Source of the DNA: Xenorhabdus hominickii
GTDB lineage: Bacteria; Pseudomonadota; Gammaproteobacteria; Enterobacterales; Enterobacteriaceae
NCBI RefSeq assembly: GCF_002632725.1
Contig: NZ_NJAI01000003.1
Location: forward strand, 1-64,000
Length of the DNA stretch: 64,000 bases
Direction of reading: 5' to 3'
The translations under genes were made by a program, and so were the position numbers. A model generated the notes under the pieces. That model was not told where the DNA came from. It searched no databases and worked only from the letters and a program-made list of their open reading frames with translations. How positions within the stretch are numbered: the first letter of the stretch is position 1; each line of letters opens with the position of its first letter. Shown here one piece after another: positions 25,119-33,074 of this stretch.

Positions 25119-25375
25119 TCGTTTTTTTATATTTTACAAAGTGTTTTTTCAACGCCTTGATGAATAAAACTAAATAAGTTGGCTTAAATTTTTTAACATT
25201 AAGAAAAGTCAATATATCTGACCATTCTCCCTCCACCTAAATTCTCCTGTTATAGTGCTTATTTCGCCATCGAAAGAATAAAAATCCAGAATGTATGAAT
25301 TTTAAAATAAAACATAAAATAAAAATGAATTTATGTAGATTAATCTATCGAGGTTGACAGTTTGGTACTAAATGT
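25068..25375. other. Putative invertible DNA element with inverted repeats
   Basis: ACATTTAGTACCAAACTGT at 25068-25086 recurs exactly as its reverse complement at 25357-25375. With one mismatch the arms extend to 23 bases (25068-25090 and 25353-25375). They enclose 262 bases, the size seen for fim/mrp-type switches (arms of 9-21 bp, segments of 250-310 bp in described systems). The adjacent gene is a FimB/MrpI-type recombinase. The enclosed DNA is AT-rich and contains an extended -10 motif pointing right. Confidence 0.8.
25248..25256 (+). promoter_or_regulatory. Candidate promoter inside invertible element
   Basis: TGTTATAGT is an extended -10 (TG-n-TATAAT-like) inside the segment. In the present orientation it fires rightward across the right repeat arm to the terminator at 25451. 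A second candidate, TTGACA at 25354-25359 with ACTAAT 18 bases on, overlaps the right arm itself. After inversion that -35 would read TTAACA. Neither is proven. Confidence 0.35.
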
Positions 25376-25450
25376 TAACTAATTAGAGGCTGATTATTGG
25401 CTTTAAATATGAAACATCAGCAGTCAGTCGATTGTAATGTCGATAAAATA

Positions 25451-25482
25451 AAAGCCCTGCTTATAGGGTCGAGCAGGGCTTT
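25451..25482. terminator. Strong bidirectional terminator
   Basis: AAAGCCCTGC / GCAGGGCTTT perfect 10-base stem with a 12-base loop, with A-rich DNA before it and TTTT after. It can end the leftward terD transcript and any rightward RNA leaving the invertible element. Confidence 0.85.
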
Positions 25483-25497
25483 TCATCACTGTATAGT

Positions 25498-25624
25498 TAT
25501 ACCCTTTATCTTTCAAATTGCAGCTTTGTTGGCTACGATCACTTACCCCGTCACATCGTTATTTATGTTCTTAAGGGTTCGTTTCTTTGCTGCCTTTTGA
25601 TGCAATAAGAAATCTATTCGGTAT
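25498..25624. repeat. ERIC/IRU-like element (127 bp)
   Basis: Left end TATACCCTTTATCTTTCAAA then TTGCAGCTTTGTTGGCTAC. The right end, reversed, is TGATACCGAATAGATTTCTT then ATTGCATCAAAAGGCAGC. Length 127 and the terminal inverted symmetry fit the ERIC class. It lies between the terminator and the terD stop codon, so it is in the terD 3' untranslated region. Confidence 0.6.
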
Positions 25625-25627
25625 CAA

Positions 25628-26206
25628 TTAAGCAGCGTTAATTCCATATTGCGCACAAACAGAAGCCAGGCCACCCGCATAACCCTGACCTACTGCGCGG
25701 AATTTCCACTCACCATTGTGGCGGTATAGTTCACCGAACAGCATGGCAGTTTCAGTAGATGCATCTTCTGTCAGGTCATAGCGAGCCACTTCAACTTGAG
25801 AGTCATCGTTAACCAGACGAATGAATGCACCGGAAACTTGGCCGAAGCTCTGGTGACGAGCCTGTGCGTCATGGATAGTGACAACAAACACGACTTTTTC
25901 TACGTCAGCAGGGATCTGATCCAGTTTGATTTTAAGTGATTCGTCATCGCCATCGCCTTCACCGGTACGGTTGTCGCCTGTGTGCATGATGGAACCGTCA
26001 GCAGATTTCAGATTGTTGTAGAAAATGAAATCTGCATCACCACGTACTTTGCCGTTAGCTGCCAGCAAGAAGGCAGATGCATCAAGGTCAAAGTCCTGTC
26101 CGTCAGTTGCGCGGGCATCCCAGCCAAGACCGACCAGAACGTTTTTCATGGTTGGCGCTTCTTTGCTCAGAGAAACGTTACCGCCTTTAGAAAGAGATAC
26201 ACCCAT
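25628..26206 (-). CDS. terD: Tellurite/stress resistance protein TerD
   Basis: 192 residues, the same length as R478 TerD and almost the same sequence ([14 protein letters not shown] start, [58 protein letters not shown]). GAGGAAAT precedes the ATG. TerD-domain proteins bind Ca2+ through acidic residues in the DLDAS and GDGDDE motifs and act in membrane-linked stress responses to tellurite, phage and colicins; the mechanism is unsettled. It is the last gene of the leftward terZABCD set. No terE follows, unlike R478. Confidence 0.95.
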   Translation of the reverse strand: MGVSLSKGGNVSLSKEAPTMKNVLVGLGWDARATDGQDFDLDASAFLLAANGKVRGDADFIFYNNLKSADGSIMHTGDNRTGEGDGDDESLKIKLDQIPADVEKVVFVVTIHDAQARHQSFGQVSGAFIRLVNDDSQVEVARYDLTEDASTETAMLFGELYRHNGEWKFRAVGQGYAGGLASVCAQYGINAA

Positions 26207-26261
26207 TTTTATTTCCTCATTTGTTACGTTATTTTACTTAGCTAGATTTAACTTACCGGAT

Positions 26262-27290
26262 TTAACTTGCATTTTCTTTTTGTGGGAACAGCAGGCTGGC
26301 AATAATACCGACAACCAATACCCCGATGACCACAAATAGGCTGCTTGTCGCCGAAATGGAATAACCATGGTGGAATATGTGTTCTGAAGCGTTCAAACCT
26401 AATTTAATGGCAATAAAGAACAGCAGAACAATTACCGCTTTTTCCAAATGCACCAGATACTTTTTCAGTGCTTCAAGCACGAAGTAGAGTGTACGCAGGC
26501 CCAAGATAGCAAACATCATGGCGCTGTACACAATCAAAGGCTCTCGGCTGACAGCAATAACCGCAGGTACAGAGTCAAAGGCAAACATCACGTCAGACAG
26601 TTCAACCACAGCCAGACACAGCATCAGTGGTGTAGCATAAAGCGCTGCTTTGCCTGCTCGACCCGCTTTCACATCTGCATTTTCTGGTTTAGCCAGCTCT
26701 GCATCTACTTCCTTTTGGTTCAGCATAAAATCATGACCGCGCAGTTTCGGCCAAATCGGGAAGAAACGCTTCACCAGACGGTAGGCAAGGTGCTGCGAAT
26801 AATCTTCGATTTCATCGTCATCATCACCGCTTTTCAGCATCATCACCGCTGTCCAGCCGACAATAACCGCAAACACCACTTCAACCCATGGTCCCAAAGC
26901 TAACAGGCTTGTCCCGATGGCGACGAAAATCCCACGGAAGACGATCGCGCCGATAATTCCCCAATACAGAACACGGTGGCGATAGCGGTCAGGCACGGCG
27001 AACCAAGAGAAAATCGCCATGATGACGAACAGATTATCGACGGAAAGGACTTTTTCCAGTGCATAGCCCGTTATAAACAGGCTGGCGGTTTCTTCGCCAT
27101 GACGAGCATACAGGAAACCTGCGAAAACAAATGCAATTGCGATCCAGAAAACAGACCAAAGGGCAGCGCTGCGCAGCGAAATCGGCTTATCATGACGATG
27201 CATAAAGAGATCGATAAGGAGCGCACCCACCGACAGAATAATGAATACAGCAACGGTTTCTATCGGAAAACCAATGTGCGTGGATACCAT
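26262..27290 (-). CDS. terC: Membrane protein TerC
   Basis: 342 residues with about eight or nine membrane segments. Family marks are GYALEKVLSVDNLFVIMAIF and ELSDVMFAFDSVPAVIAV, which carry the conserved acidic residues of TerC transporters, thought to export metal ions such as manganese in related families. AGAGG precedes the ATG. It lies between terB and terD with short gaps, consistent with one transcript. TerC is proposed to form a membrane complex with TerB. Confidence 0.93.
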   Translation of the reverse strand: MVSTHIGFPIETVAVFIILSVGALLIDLFMHRHDKPISLRSAALWSVFWIAIAFVFAGFLYARHGEETASLFITGYALEKVLSVDNLFVIMAIFSWFAVPDRYRHRVLYWGIIGAIVFRGIFVAIGTSLLALGPWVEVVFAVIVGWTAVMMLKSGDDDDEIEDYSQHLAYRLVKRFFPIWPKLRGHDFMLNQKEVDAELAKPENADVKAGRAGKAALYATPLMLCLAVVELSDVMFAFDSVPAVIAVSREPLIVYSAMMFAILGLRTLYFVLEALKKYLVHLEKAVIVLLFFIAIKLGLNASEHIFHHGYSISATSSLFVVIGVLVVGIIASLLFPQKENAS

Positions 27291-27317
27291 GAAGTAAGCC
27301 TCTTAAATTATCTGCGA

Positions 27318-27773
27318 TTACAGTTCGAAATCAGCCGGAGCAAAGCCCAGGGCTATGCATATTTCGCGGGCAGCATTTTTTTCGTTGTTATCAAAGTCAC
27401 CATCACTTTTGGCGACCGCAATACCGACACGCAAAGCAAGCTGCGCCGCTTCCGGCTGTTGTTTCAGTGCCATAATGAATTTCATGGCTTCACCTTTGCC
27501 AATGTCAGCATCAAATTCATAGCTGCTGACCAGCTTGTTGAAGAATTCGATAATTTCAGTGGTATCGAAAACTTTCAGCTCAGGAGAACTTTTGATAAAC
27601 CCTATCATTTTCTGCTTTTCTTCTGAGCTGACACCGTTGCTCGCCATTGCAACGTGTGCACATACGGCTACTGTGCCTTCCATGAATTTTTTGTTCTTGA
27701 AGCGGCCAACTTGGTTGGTTAACTCTTCGCGGCCTGCATTGAATGCAGACTTGATTTTATTTAAAAAGGACAT
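27318..27773 (-). CDS. terB: TerB
   Basis: 151 residues, all helical, typical TerB (MEGTVAVCAHVAMASNGVSS, EEKQKMIGFI, GIAVAKSDGDFDNNEKNAAR with acidic metal-binding residues). GGAGGGACTT precedes the ATG. TerB is an inner-membrane-associated metal-binding protein acting with TerC and TerD-type proteins. A block of short tandem repeats lies just upstream, between terA and terB. Confidence 0.93.
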   Translation of the reverse strand: MSFLNKIKSAFNAGREELTNQVGRFKNKKFMEGTVAVCAHVAMASNGVSSEEKQKMIGFIKSSPELKVFDTTEIIEFFNKLVSSYEFDADIGKGEAMKFIMALKQQPEAAQLALRVGIAVAKSDGDFDNNEKNAAREICIALGFAPADFEL

Positions 27774-27779
27774 AAGTCC

Positions 27780-27865
27780 CTCCGTTGGTGTAAGAACTCG
27801 TTGTGTAAGAATCCCTTGTATAAGAACTCTCTGTATAAGACATCATTGTGTAAGACATAGTTGTG
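27780..27865 (-). repeat. ~16-bp imperfect tandem repeats between terA and terB
   Basis: Read on the minus strand, about five copies of a unit like TTCTTACACAACGAG follow each other (variants TCTTACACAATGATG, TTCTTATACAGAGAG, TTCTTATACAAGGGA, TTCTTACACCAACGG). The block ends at the terB ribosome binding site. Copy number could vary by slippage and alter terA-terB coupling. Confidence 0.6.
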
Positions 27866-27878
27866 TAAAAACAGGCTG

Positions 27879-29045
27879 CTATTTTTTGCCGGCTGACCAG
27901 CTGAAGCCCCATCCAAATGCTCTGTCCATTTCTTTGTGCCCACTGAAGTATTGATTGATGCGTTCTACTTTGATGGCACCGTTTTCATTGACAAGGCGGG
28001 CAATAGCACACATGTTTTTGTGGTTATAACCTTCCGTCATACGAGTTTCTATGGGGGGTTGATCAGGGACATAGATCGTGACGACGCCATCAGTCTTGTC
28101 CCAGCTGGGTGCCCCTTCGTAGATAAAGGCGTAGATCAAAACCTCATTGATGTTTTTCCATTCACGACCATTGATGTGAAGCCATTCACCGTCACTCACA
28201 CTTCCGGTGCGATCATCTCCCTGTAACTGTACATAGGGTTCATGATGGTAATCACCAAAGCCATTTCCTAATGCTTGGATAACGTCGCGCTCTCCATCCC
28301 GCAGCCGGACGAAGGCCCCGAGATCCAGATCCACGCCTTTGTTTGAACCAAACATGCCCTGAAATAGACCTTTTGAGGAGGAAGAGGAGGGCGTTTGGTT
28401 CCAGTTCAGATTCACGCGAATTTCGCCGAAGTTATCGCGTTTACTCAGACTGATAGCCGGTTTTTCTTTTGTCAGCGAAACCTTGCTGAGACTAATGCTG
28501 CTTGGTGCAGTTGATGCTGGAGCTGGAGCGGGTGTTGATTTTGGTGCATCATCAATGATATCCACGCCAAAATGCTCTGCCAGAGGTTTAAGACCGCCAT
28601 TAAAGCCTTGAGCAATAAAGCGGAATTTCCACTCTCCATTGCGGCGATACAGTTCACCAAGGATCAAGGCGGCTTCCGAGCGCCCTTGCACTTCAACATT
28701 CCCCTGCAAAATCACGCTGCTGTTCAGCTCGACCTGAATGGTAAGGCTATGCAGGTTAGAGATGGTTTGATTGCCGTCGCAGGTTGCGGTGAACGCCACT
28801 TTCTGGACATCCCGCCCTAAGGCGGGCAAGTTGACGCTGAATGAGGTATTGATATTGTCGCCAGCCAGACGAATGGTGTTGTCATCACTAACGGGCTGAC
28901 CATAAAATACCATATCTGGATCGCCTTTAACTTTGCCATCGGCATACAGACGGAAAGCTGAGACATCAATGGCTGCACCTGACAGAACCCGTACGGTGAC
29001 GGTCTGGTTGGAAACGGGGGCATTTCCCCCGGGCATCAGATTCAT
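27879..29045 (-). CDS. terA: TerA
   Basis: 388 residues with two TerD-like domains: residues 15-160 (SAAIDVSAFRLYADGKVKGD-type region, GELYRRNGEWKFRFIAQGFNGG) and 195-388 (KGVDLDLGAFVRLRDGER, GDDRTGSVSDGEWLHI). They are joined by a Pro/Ala/Ser linker (TPAPAPASTAPSS). The start overlaps the terZ stop (TAATG), implying coupled translation. TerA belongs to the tellurite/stress Ter system and probably binds Ca2+ less strongly than TerD. Its first domain lacks part of the N-terminal LSKGG motif, as in other TerA proteins. Confidence 0.9.
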   Translation of the reverse strand: MNLMPGGNAPVSNQTVTVRVLSGAAIDVSAFRLYADGKVKGDPDMVFYGQPVSDDNTIRLAGDNINTSFSVNLPALGRDVQKVAFTATCDGNQTISNLHSLTIQVELNSSVILQGNVEVQGRSEAALILGELYRRNGEWKFRFIAQGFNGGLKPLAEHFGVDIIDDAPKSTPAPAPASTAPSSISLSKVSLTKEKPAISLSKRDNFGEIRVNLNWNQTPSSSSSKGLFQGMFGSNKGVDLDLGAFVRLRDGERDVIQALGNGFGDYHHEPYVQLQGDDRTGSVSDGEWLHINGREWKNINEVLIYAFIYEGAPSWDKTDGVVTIYVPDQPPIETRMTEGYNHKNMCAIARLVNENGAIKVERINQYFSGHKEMDRAFGWGFSWSAGKK

Positions 29046-29632
29046 TAGCGTACCACCGTCTCAACGATCTGAGGATACATAGTGTCAATAGTCTGACCAT
29101 GGCAAGGAACGCCATGTGCTGTGAAATCCCATTGACCCCCGTTACGGCGCAGAGAAGAGATGATAATGCCAGTATGAGCACCTTGCTCATTCAACTGATA
29201 GCGAGCCAGTTCTTTACCACTTTGGTCAACCACACGACAGAAGGCGTTTTCAACGTCATTGAAGGTTTGGCCACGGAAACTGTTAACGGTAAAAGCGAGG
29301 TATTCGACCTTGGCGGGCAGTTTGATCAGGTCGACACGGATAACTTCATCATCGCCGTCACCTTCACCTGTCAGACTATCGCCGGTGTGTAGTATGGAAC
29401 CGCATTTTGATTTCAGTTGCCCGAACCACACTGTATCGATGGTATTGCCAGCTCCATCAAGCAGTATGCAGCTTGCATCTAGATCAATTTCATCGCTGCT
29501 ACCACTGAATAAACTTGCTAAAAAGCCTTTCTTTTTAGCGACGGGATCCCATCCCAGACCAAAATCAACTTTAGCCAGTGAAGCGCTCTGTTTGGCGAGC
29601 GAAACTGACTGATTTTTGTTTAACGAAACCAT
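29045..29632 (-). CDS. terZ: TerZ (TerD-domain protein)
   Basis: 195 residues starting MVSLNKNQSVSLAKQSASLA. The frame is open 28 codons further, but GAGGTG precedes the ATG at 29632 and the family starts here. The order [39 protein letters not shown] and ISSLRRNGGQWDFTAHG matches R478 TerZ. It opens the leftward terZABCD operon. The promoter must lie in the palindrome-rich region 29640-29860. Confidence 0.92.
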   Translation of the reverse strand: MVSLNKNQSVSLAKQSASLAKVDFGLGWDPVAKKKGFLASLFSGSSDEIDLDASCILLDGAGNTIDTVWFGQLKSKCGSILHTGDSLTGEGDGDDEVIRVDLIKLPAKVEYLAFTVNSFRGQTFNDVENAFCRVVDQSGKELARYQLNEQGAHTGIIISSLRRNGGQWDFTAHGVPCHGQTIDTMYPQIVETVVR

Positions 29633-30057
29633 TAATGACACCTCATATGCTGTTTGTCGGTGAATCACGTTAATTTCACGTATTAAAAAATCATAATATG
29701 ACAAATAGGTAGCCAAAAATCTGTCATATTATGATTCCCATAAACAGTATGTTTGGTTGTTAACTGCGTGATAGAGAACAATCTGGCTTCATTTTTTATG
29801 ATTTCTTTTTCGTGCAAAAAAGTCAAATAAATTTTAAACTAAAAAATCATAATATGATTGACATGTGCTTGTTCTCAACCCTAGACTGCGACGTATCTTT
29901 CACCGAATTAGGAAAGATTGCTGAGTGTTACCATGTTGACTCTTGGCAATTTAACAATAGTTTTTGCCTGAATAGCGGAATTTAGTTTATGAGAGGATTC
30001 TTGCCGTTTCCATCTGCGATCCAAAACGGACTGAAATTTTTTTAAAAAGGCACCATC
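29633..30057. promoter_or_regulatory. Divergent ter promoter region with three palindromes
   Basis: Three copies of an AT-rich palindrome: AATCATAATATGACA (29689-29703), TGTCATATTATGATT (29722-29736, inverted) and AATCATAATATGATT (29845-29859). Each is near-symmetric about its centre. They lie between terZ and the rightward module and are good candidates for TerW binding sites, since TerW (encoded at 34.2 kb) is the known regulator of ter genes in R478. The remaining 200 bases before 30058 show no gene. Confidence 0.55.
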
Positions 30058-31197
30058 ATGACAGCATTAAATGATACTCAGGTTTATCAGAAAAAATTAA
30101 ACAGTGGAACGTTGACGGTAACGGCATCTCGCGGCACCACATCTTTGGAAGCGCTATTTGATGTTGCTGAACGACGTAACCCCAAAAGGGCATTCTTATT
30201 TGTCAGTAAAGTATTGGGACGGCATATTCCTGTCTGCCCATCAACCATGCGTTCGGTCTATCGGAAATTATCTGAGCAGTTTCCCGCTAATATTCCCGGC
30301 CCGGTCCTGTATATTGGCATGGCGGAAACGGCTGTCGGGCTGGCGGCTGGGGTATTTCAGGAAACACGGGATAAGGTTGATGCTCCTGTCTTTCTGACCT
30401 CGACACGCCATCCCGTTGATGGCGATCTATTGTGTGAGTTTAAGGAGAATCACAGTCACGCAACCGATCATCTGATTTACTGGCCAGCCGAAAACCGGTT
30501 GCGTCAGCGGGTGATGAGTGCGCGTACTCTGGTTTTGATTGATGATGAGGCGACTACCGGTAATACATTCCTTAATCTGTTGGATGCACTACGCAACAGT
30601 GGGCTTAAGCATATTGAGCGTATCGTCACTGTCACGTTGACGGATTGGAGTGGTGAATCGGTGATGAAGCGCAGCCCACTACCGGTTTCTGCGGTTTCCC
30701 TGATTGAAGGCAATTGGCAATGGGAAGCGGATCCCTCTGCACCTGTTCCGGTTATGCCTCAAGTCAATGTCACGGCACGGGGAAAAATCAACATCATTGG
30801 CAACCAGAATTGGGGACGTTTGGGTCTGGATCAAATTCAATGTGATCTCGGCACAGATATTCATGCCAAAGTGAGTGAGAAAATGCTGGTGTTGGGGTCG
30901 AGTGAATTTGTCTGGCAACCATTTCTCCTTGCTGAGCGGCTTGAGCAAGAAGGTGCATCAGTGATGTTTGGTTCGACAACGCGCTCTCCAATCTCCTGTG
31001 GTCATGCTATTCAGTCAGTGATGGCTTTTACCGATAATTACGGACTTGGCATATCCAATTTTCTCTACAATGTCGCGCACCAGAAATTCGACCGTGTACT
31101 GTTGTGCCTTGAAACGCCGAAAACAGCCGTTGATCCGGCGTTAATCGCACAGCTTACCCGTGTGTCTCCCATTGTAGAGCTTGTTGCCTATGATTAA
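30058..31197 (+). CDS. Ter-linked phosphoribosyltransferase / TRSP-domain protein
   Basis: 379 residues. An N-terminal phosphoribosyltransferase-like domain contains VLYIGMAETAVGLAAGVFQE and a PRPP-loop-like LVLIDDEATTGNTFLNLL (near residue 165). The C-terminal TRSP domain contains LGSSEFVWQPFLLAERLEQE and MFGSTTRSPISCGHAIQSV, which gives the domain its name. Such proteins head the biosynthetic module of Ter systems described by Anantharaman, Iyer and Aravind, proposed to make a nucleoside-like metabolite. It overlaps the next gene by eight bases. Confidence 0.8.
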   Translation: MTALNDTQVYQKKLNSGTLTVTASRGTTSLEALFDVAERRNPKRAFLFVSKVLGRHIPVCPSTMRSVYRKLSEQFPANIPGPVLYIGMAETAVGLAAGVFQETRDKVDAPVFLTSTRHPVDGDLLCEFKENHSHATDHLIYWPAENRLRQRVMSARTLVLIDDEATTGNTFLNLLDALRNSGLKHIERIVTVTLTDWSGESVMKRSPLPVSAVSLIEGNWQWEADPSAPVPVMPQVNVTARGKINIIGNQNWGRLGLDQIQCDLGTDIHAKVSEKMLVLGSSEFVWQPFLLAERLEQEGASVMFGSTTRSPISCGHAIQSVMAFTDNYGLGISNFLYNVAHQKFDRVLLCLETPKTAVDPALIAQLTRVSPIVELVAYD

Positions 31198-31990
31198 GCC
31201 CGTTTTTTTGACCGATATTGATGACACGCTATTTCAATCGTACCGCAAGATGGACAACACATCAGATATGTCACTTTTTCGTGTGGGAGCCTTGGATCGA
31301 AAAGGCTCTCCTCAGAGTTATCTGATCGAAAAGCAGTCCATGTTGGTTGACTGGTTGCTGGCTCATGCGGAGGTTATCCCTGTAACGGCCAGAAACACAG
31401 AGCAGTTTCATCGCGTGCAGCTCCCTTTCCATTCTTGGTGTATTGTCACGCATGGCGCGGTGATCCTGACACCGGAAGGTTCAATTGATGAGCACTGGCG
31501 ATCACATATGCTGTCAGCATTGATGCCGTATCGGGATAAATTGCGGGAGTTGGAACGCCTGGCTCATTGTTTGATCGCATCACACGGTATGGATGCATGG
31601 GTACGTATCGATTATGAGTATGGTGATATGCCTGTTTTCCTGATTATTAAGCACCGGAATTGCGATAATCTGGACGATCTTGATGTGCTGGCTGAAGCAC
31701 TGACTCAGGCAATAGCAGAGTGGTCTGACTCTGGTGACTTTCATTTTTATTTTCACCAAAACAATAACAATCTGACTTTGTTACCAAAGTGTGTTGACAA
31801 GGGATTGGCAACTCGTCACCTTTTGCAAAAGCTTCGTGCTGAGAGGGGTGTTTTTCCTGTTATTGGTCTGGGGGATAGTCTGAGTGACTATCGTTTCATG
31901 CAACTTTGTGATTGGTTTGGTATGCCCCAGCAAAGCCAATTTGCTGACAAATTAATGAATTCTTTATTTGGAGCTGTAAATAATGAATAG
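31190..31990 (+). CDS. Ter-linked HAD-family phosphatase
   Basis: 266 residues starting MIKPVFLTDIDDTLFQS. The HAD nucleophile motif is DIDDT; LITARN-like PVTARNTEQF and a late GLGDSLSDYRFMQL supply the other catalytic residues. The start lies inside the end of the preceding gene and the end overlaps the next gene, so the four enzymes are translated as a unit. In Ter modules this HAD protein is thought to dephosphorylate the pathway intermediate. The substrate is unknown. Confidence 0.8.
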   Translation: MIKPVFLTDIDDTLFQSYRKMDNTSDMSLFRVGALDRKGSPQSYLIEKQSMLVDWLLAHAEVIPVTARNTEQFHRVQLPFHSWCIVTHGAVILTPEGSIDEHWRSHMLSALMPYRDKLRELERLAHCLIASHGMDAWVRIDYEYGDMPVFLIIKHRNCDNLDDLDVLAEALTQAIAEWSDSGDFHFYFHQNNNNLTLLPKCVDKGLATRHLLQKLRAERGVFPVIGLGDSLSDYRFMQLCDWFGMPQQSQFADKLMNSLFGAVNNE

Positions 31991-33074
31991 CTTTCCCCCT
32001 TTCTCTGGGAGTTATGCTTCTGATGATGTTCAATTTCTGTTAAAGCCAGTTCAGATTGAGATGACGCCTGTCGATGTTAAGGAACAGTTGATCCAATCGG
32101 GCACGCGCCACTACTCGGATATGTTGAGTCAGGAACCCGCACCAACGCTTTATCATCTCGATTTATTTGATAAGGCGCTGGAACAAGGGGCTGTCCGGTT
32201 GGCAACGGAAGTCGTGATGCTTGCCAAGGCATTGATATCCCGCTTTGGTGATACGCCGGATGACACACCAATTGTGCTGGTCAGTTTGGTCAGAGCTGGC
32301 GTGCCTTTGGGGGTTATGTTGCATCAGACACTCAGAAAGATGGGTAAGTGTTCTTATCATTATGGCATCAGTATTATTCGGGATCGCGGAATAGACAATG
32401 CAGCACTATCGTACATTGAGCAGCAACATGGCACAGAGGGGATCGTGTTTGTCGATGGTTGGACGGGGAAAGGGGCCATTACTGCGGAACTGTCACACTC
32501 TCTGGAAGGGCGGGTTGGCTATTCGGGTATTCCGCGTTTAGTGGTATTGGCCGATCCCTGTGGCTGTTCGTGGCTGGCAGCCAGTGACGACGATTGGTTG
32601 ATTCCTTTTGGTATTATGGGAGCGCCGGTATCTGGCTTGATATCACGTTCTGTCTGGTGTGAAGAGGGGCTGCATGGTTGCGTACAGTGTGATCATCTGG
32701 TTGAATTTGAGTGCAGCAGATTGCTGGTGGATACCGTTGCTGATTGCCGTGATCGACTGGATTTGGATACTGTACCAGAAGCCATTTGGCAGCCACAGGA
32801 AAAGCGAGCTTTGCTACAATTGAGCAAAACGGTGATTTCCAACTTGGCTGAACAATACCAGATTGACAGCATTAATCGCATTAAACCCGGCATTGCTGAG
32901 GCAACCCGGGCTGTATTGCGTCGCGTACCGGAACACGTGCTTGTGCGTTCTCAAAATGACCCTGATGTTGCTTTACTGGTTCATCTGGCACGCCAAAAAC
33001 AGGTCACTATTACGGAAGTGGGTGACTTAATCGGTCAATATCGTGCTGTGACAATCATTAAGAAGGTTGCGTGA
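31983..33074 (+). CDS. Ter-linked PRTase/StiP-like and pelota-domain protein
   Basis: 363 residues. The N-terminal two-thirds is a PRTase-like domain (VLVSLVRAGVPLGVMLHQTL, HYGISIIRDRGID, IVFVDGWTGKGAITAEL) annotated in databases as cysteine protease StiP N-terminal. The last ~90 residues are a pelota-type RNA-binding domain (RRVPEHVLVRSQNDPDVALL). Its place in the ter operon supports a role in making or processing the nucleoside-like product. It ends TGATG with the start of the next gene. Confidence 0.78.
   Translation: MNSFPPFSGSYASDDVQFLLKPVQIEMTPVDVKEQLIQSGTRHYSDMLSQEPAPTLYHLDLFDKALEQGAVRLATEVVMLAKALISRFGDTPDDTPIVLVSLVRAGVPLGVMLHQTLRKMGKCSYHYGISIIRDRGIDNAALSYIEQQHGTEGIVFVDGWTGKGAITAELSHSLEGRVGYSGIPRLVVLADPCGCSWLAASDDDWLIPFGIMGAPVSGLISRSVWCEEGLHGCVQCDHLVEFECSRLLVDTVADCRDRLDLDTVPEAIWQPQEKRALLQLSKTVISNLAEQYQIDSINRIKPGIAEATRAVLRRVPEHVLVRSQNDPDVALLVHLARQKQVTITEVGDLIGQYRAVTIIKKVA

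Noticed and set aside
25397..25600. Plus-strand 67-codon frame right of the invertible element
   Set aside because: It runs straight through the strong terminator hairpin and into the ERIC element, so it is unlikely to be translated.
27761..27943. Short minus-strand frame between terA and terB
   Set aside because: It is a translation of the ~16-bp tandem repeats (repeated LHN-x-F-L pattern) and terA 3' end, not a gene.
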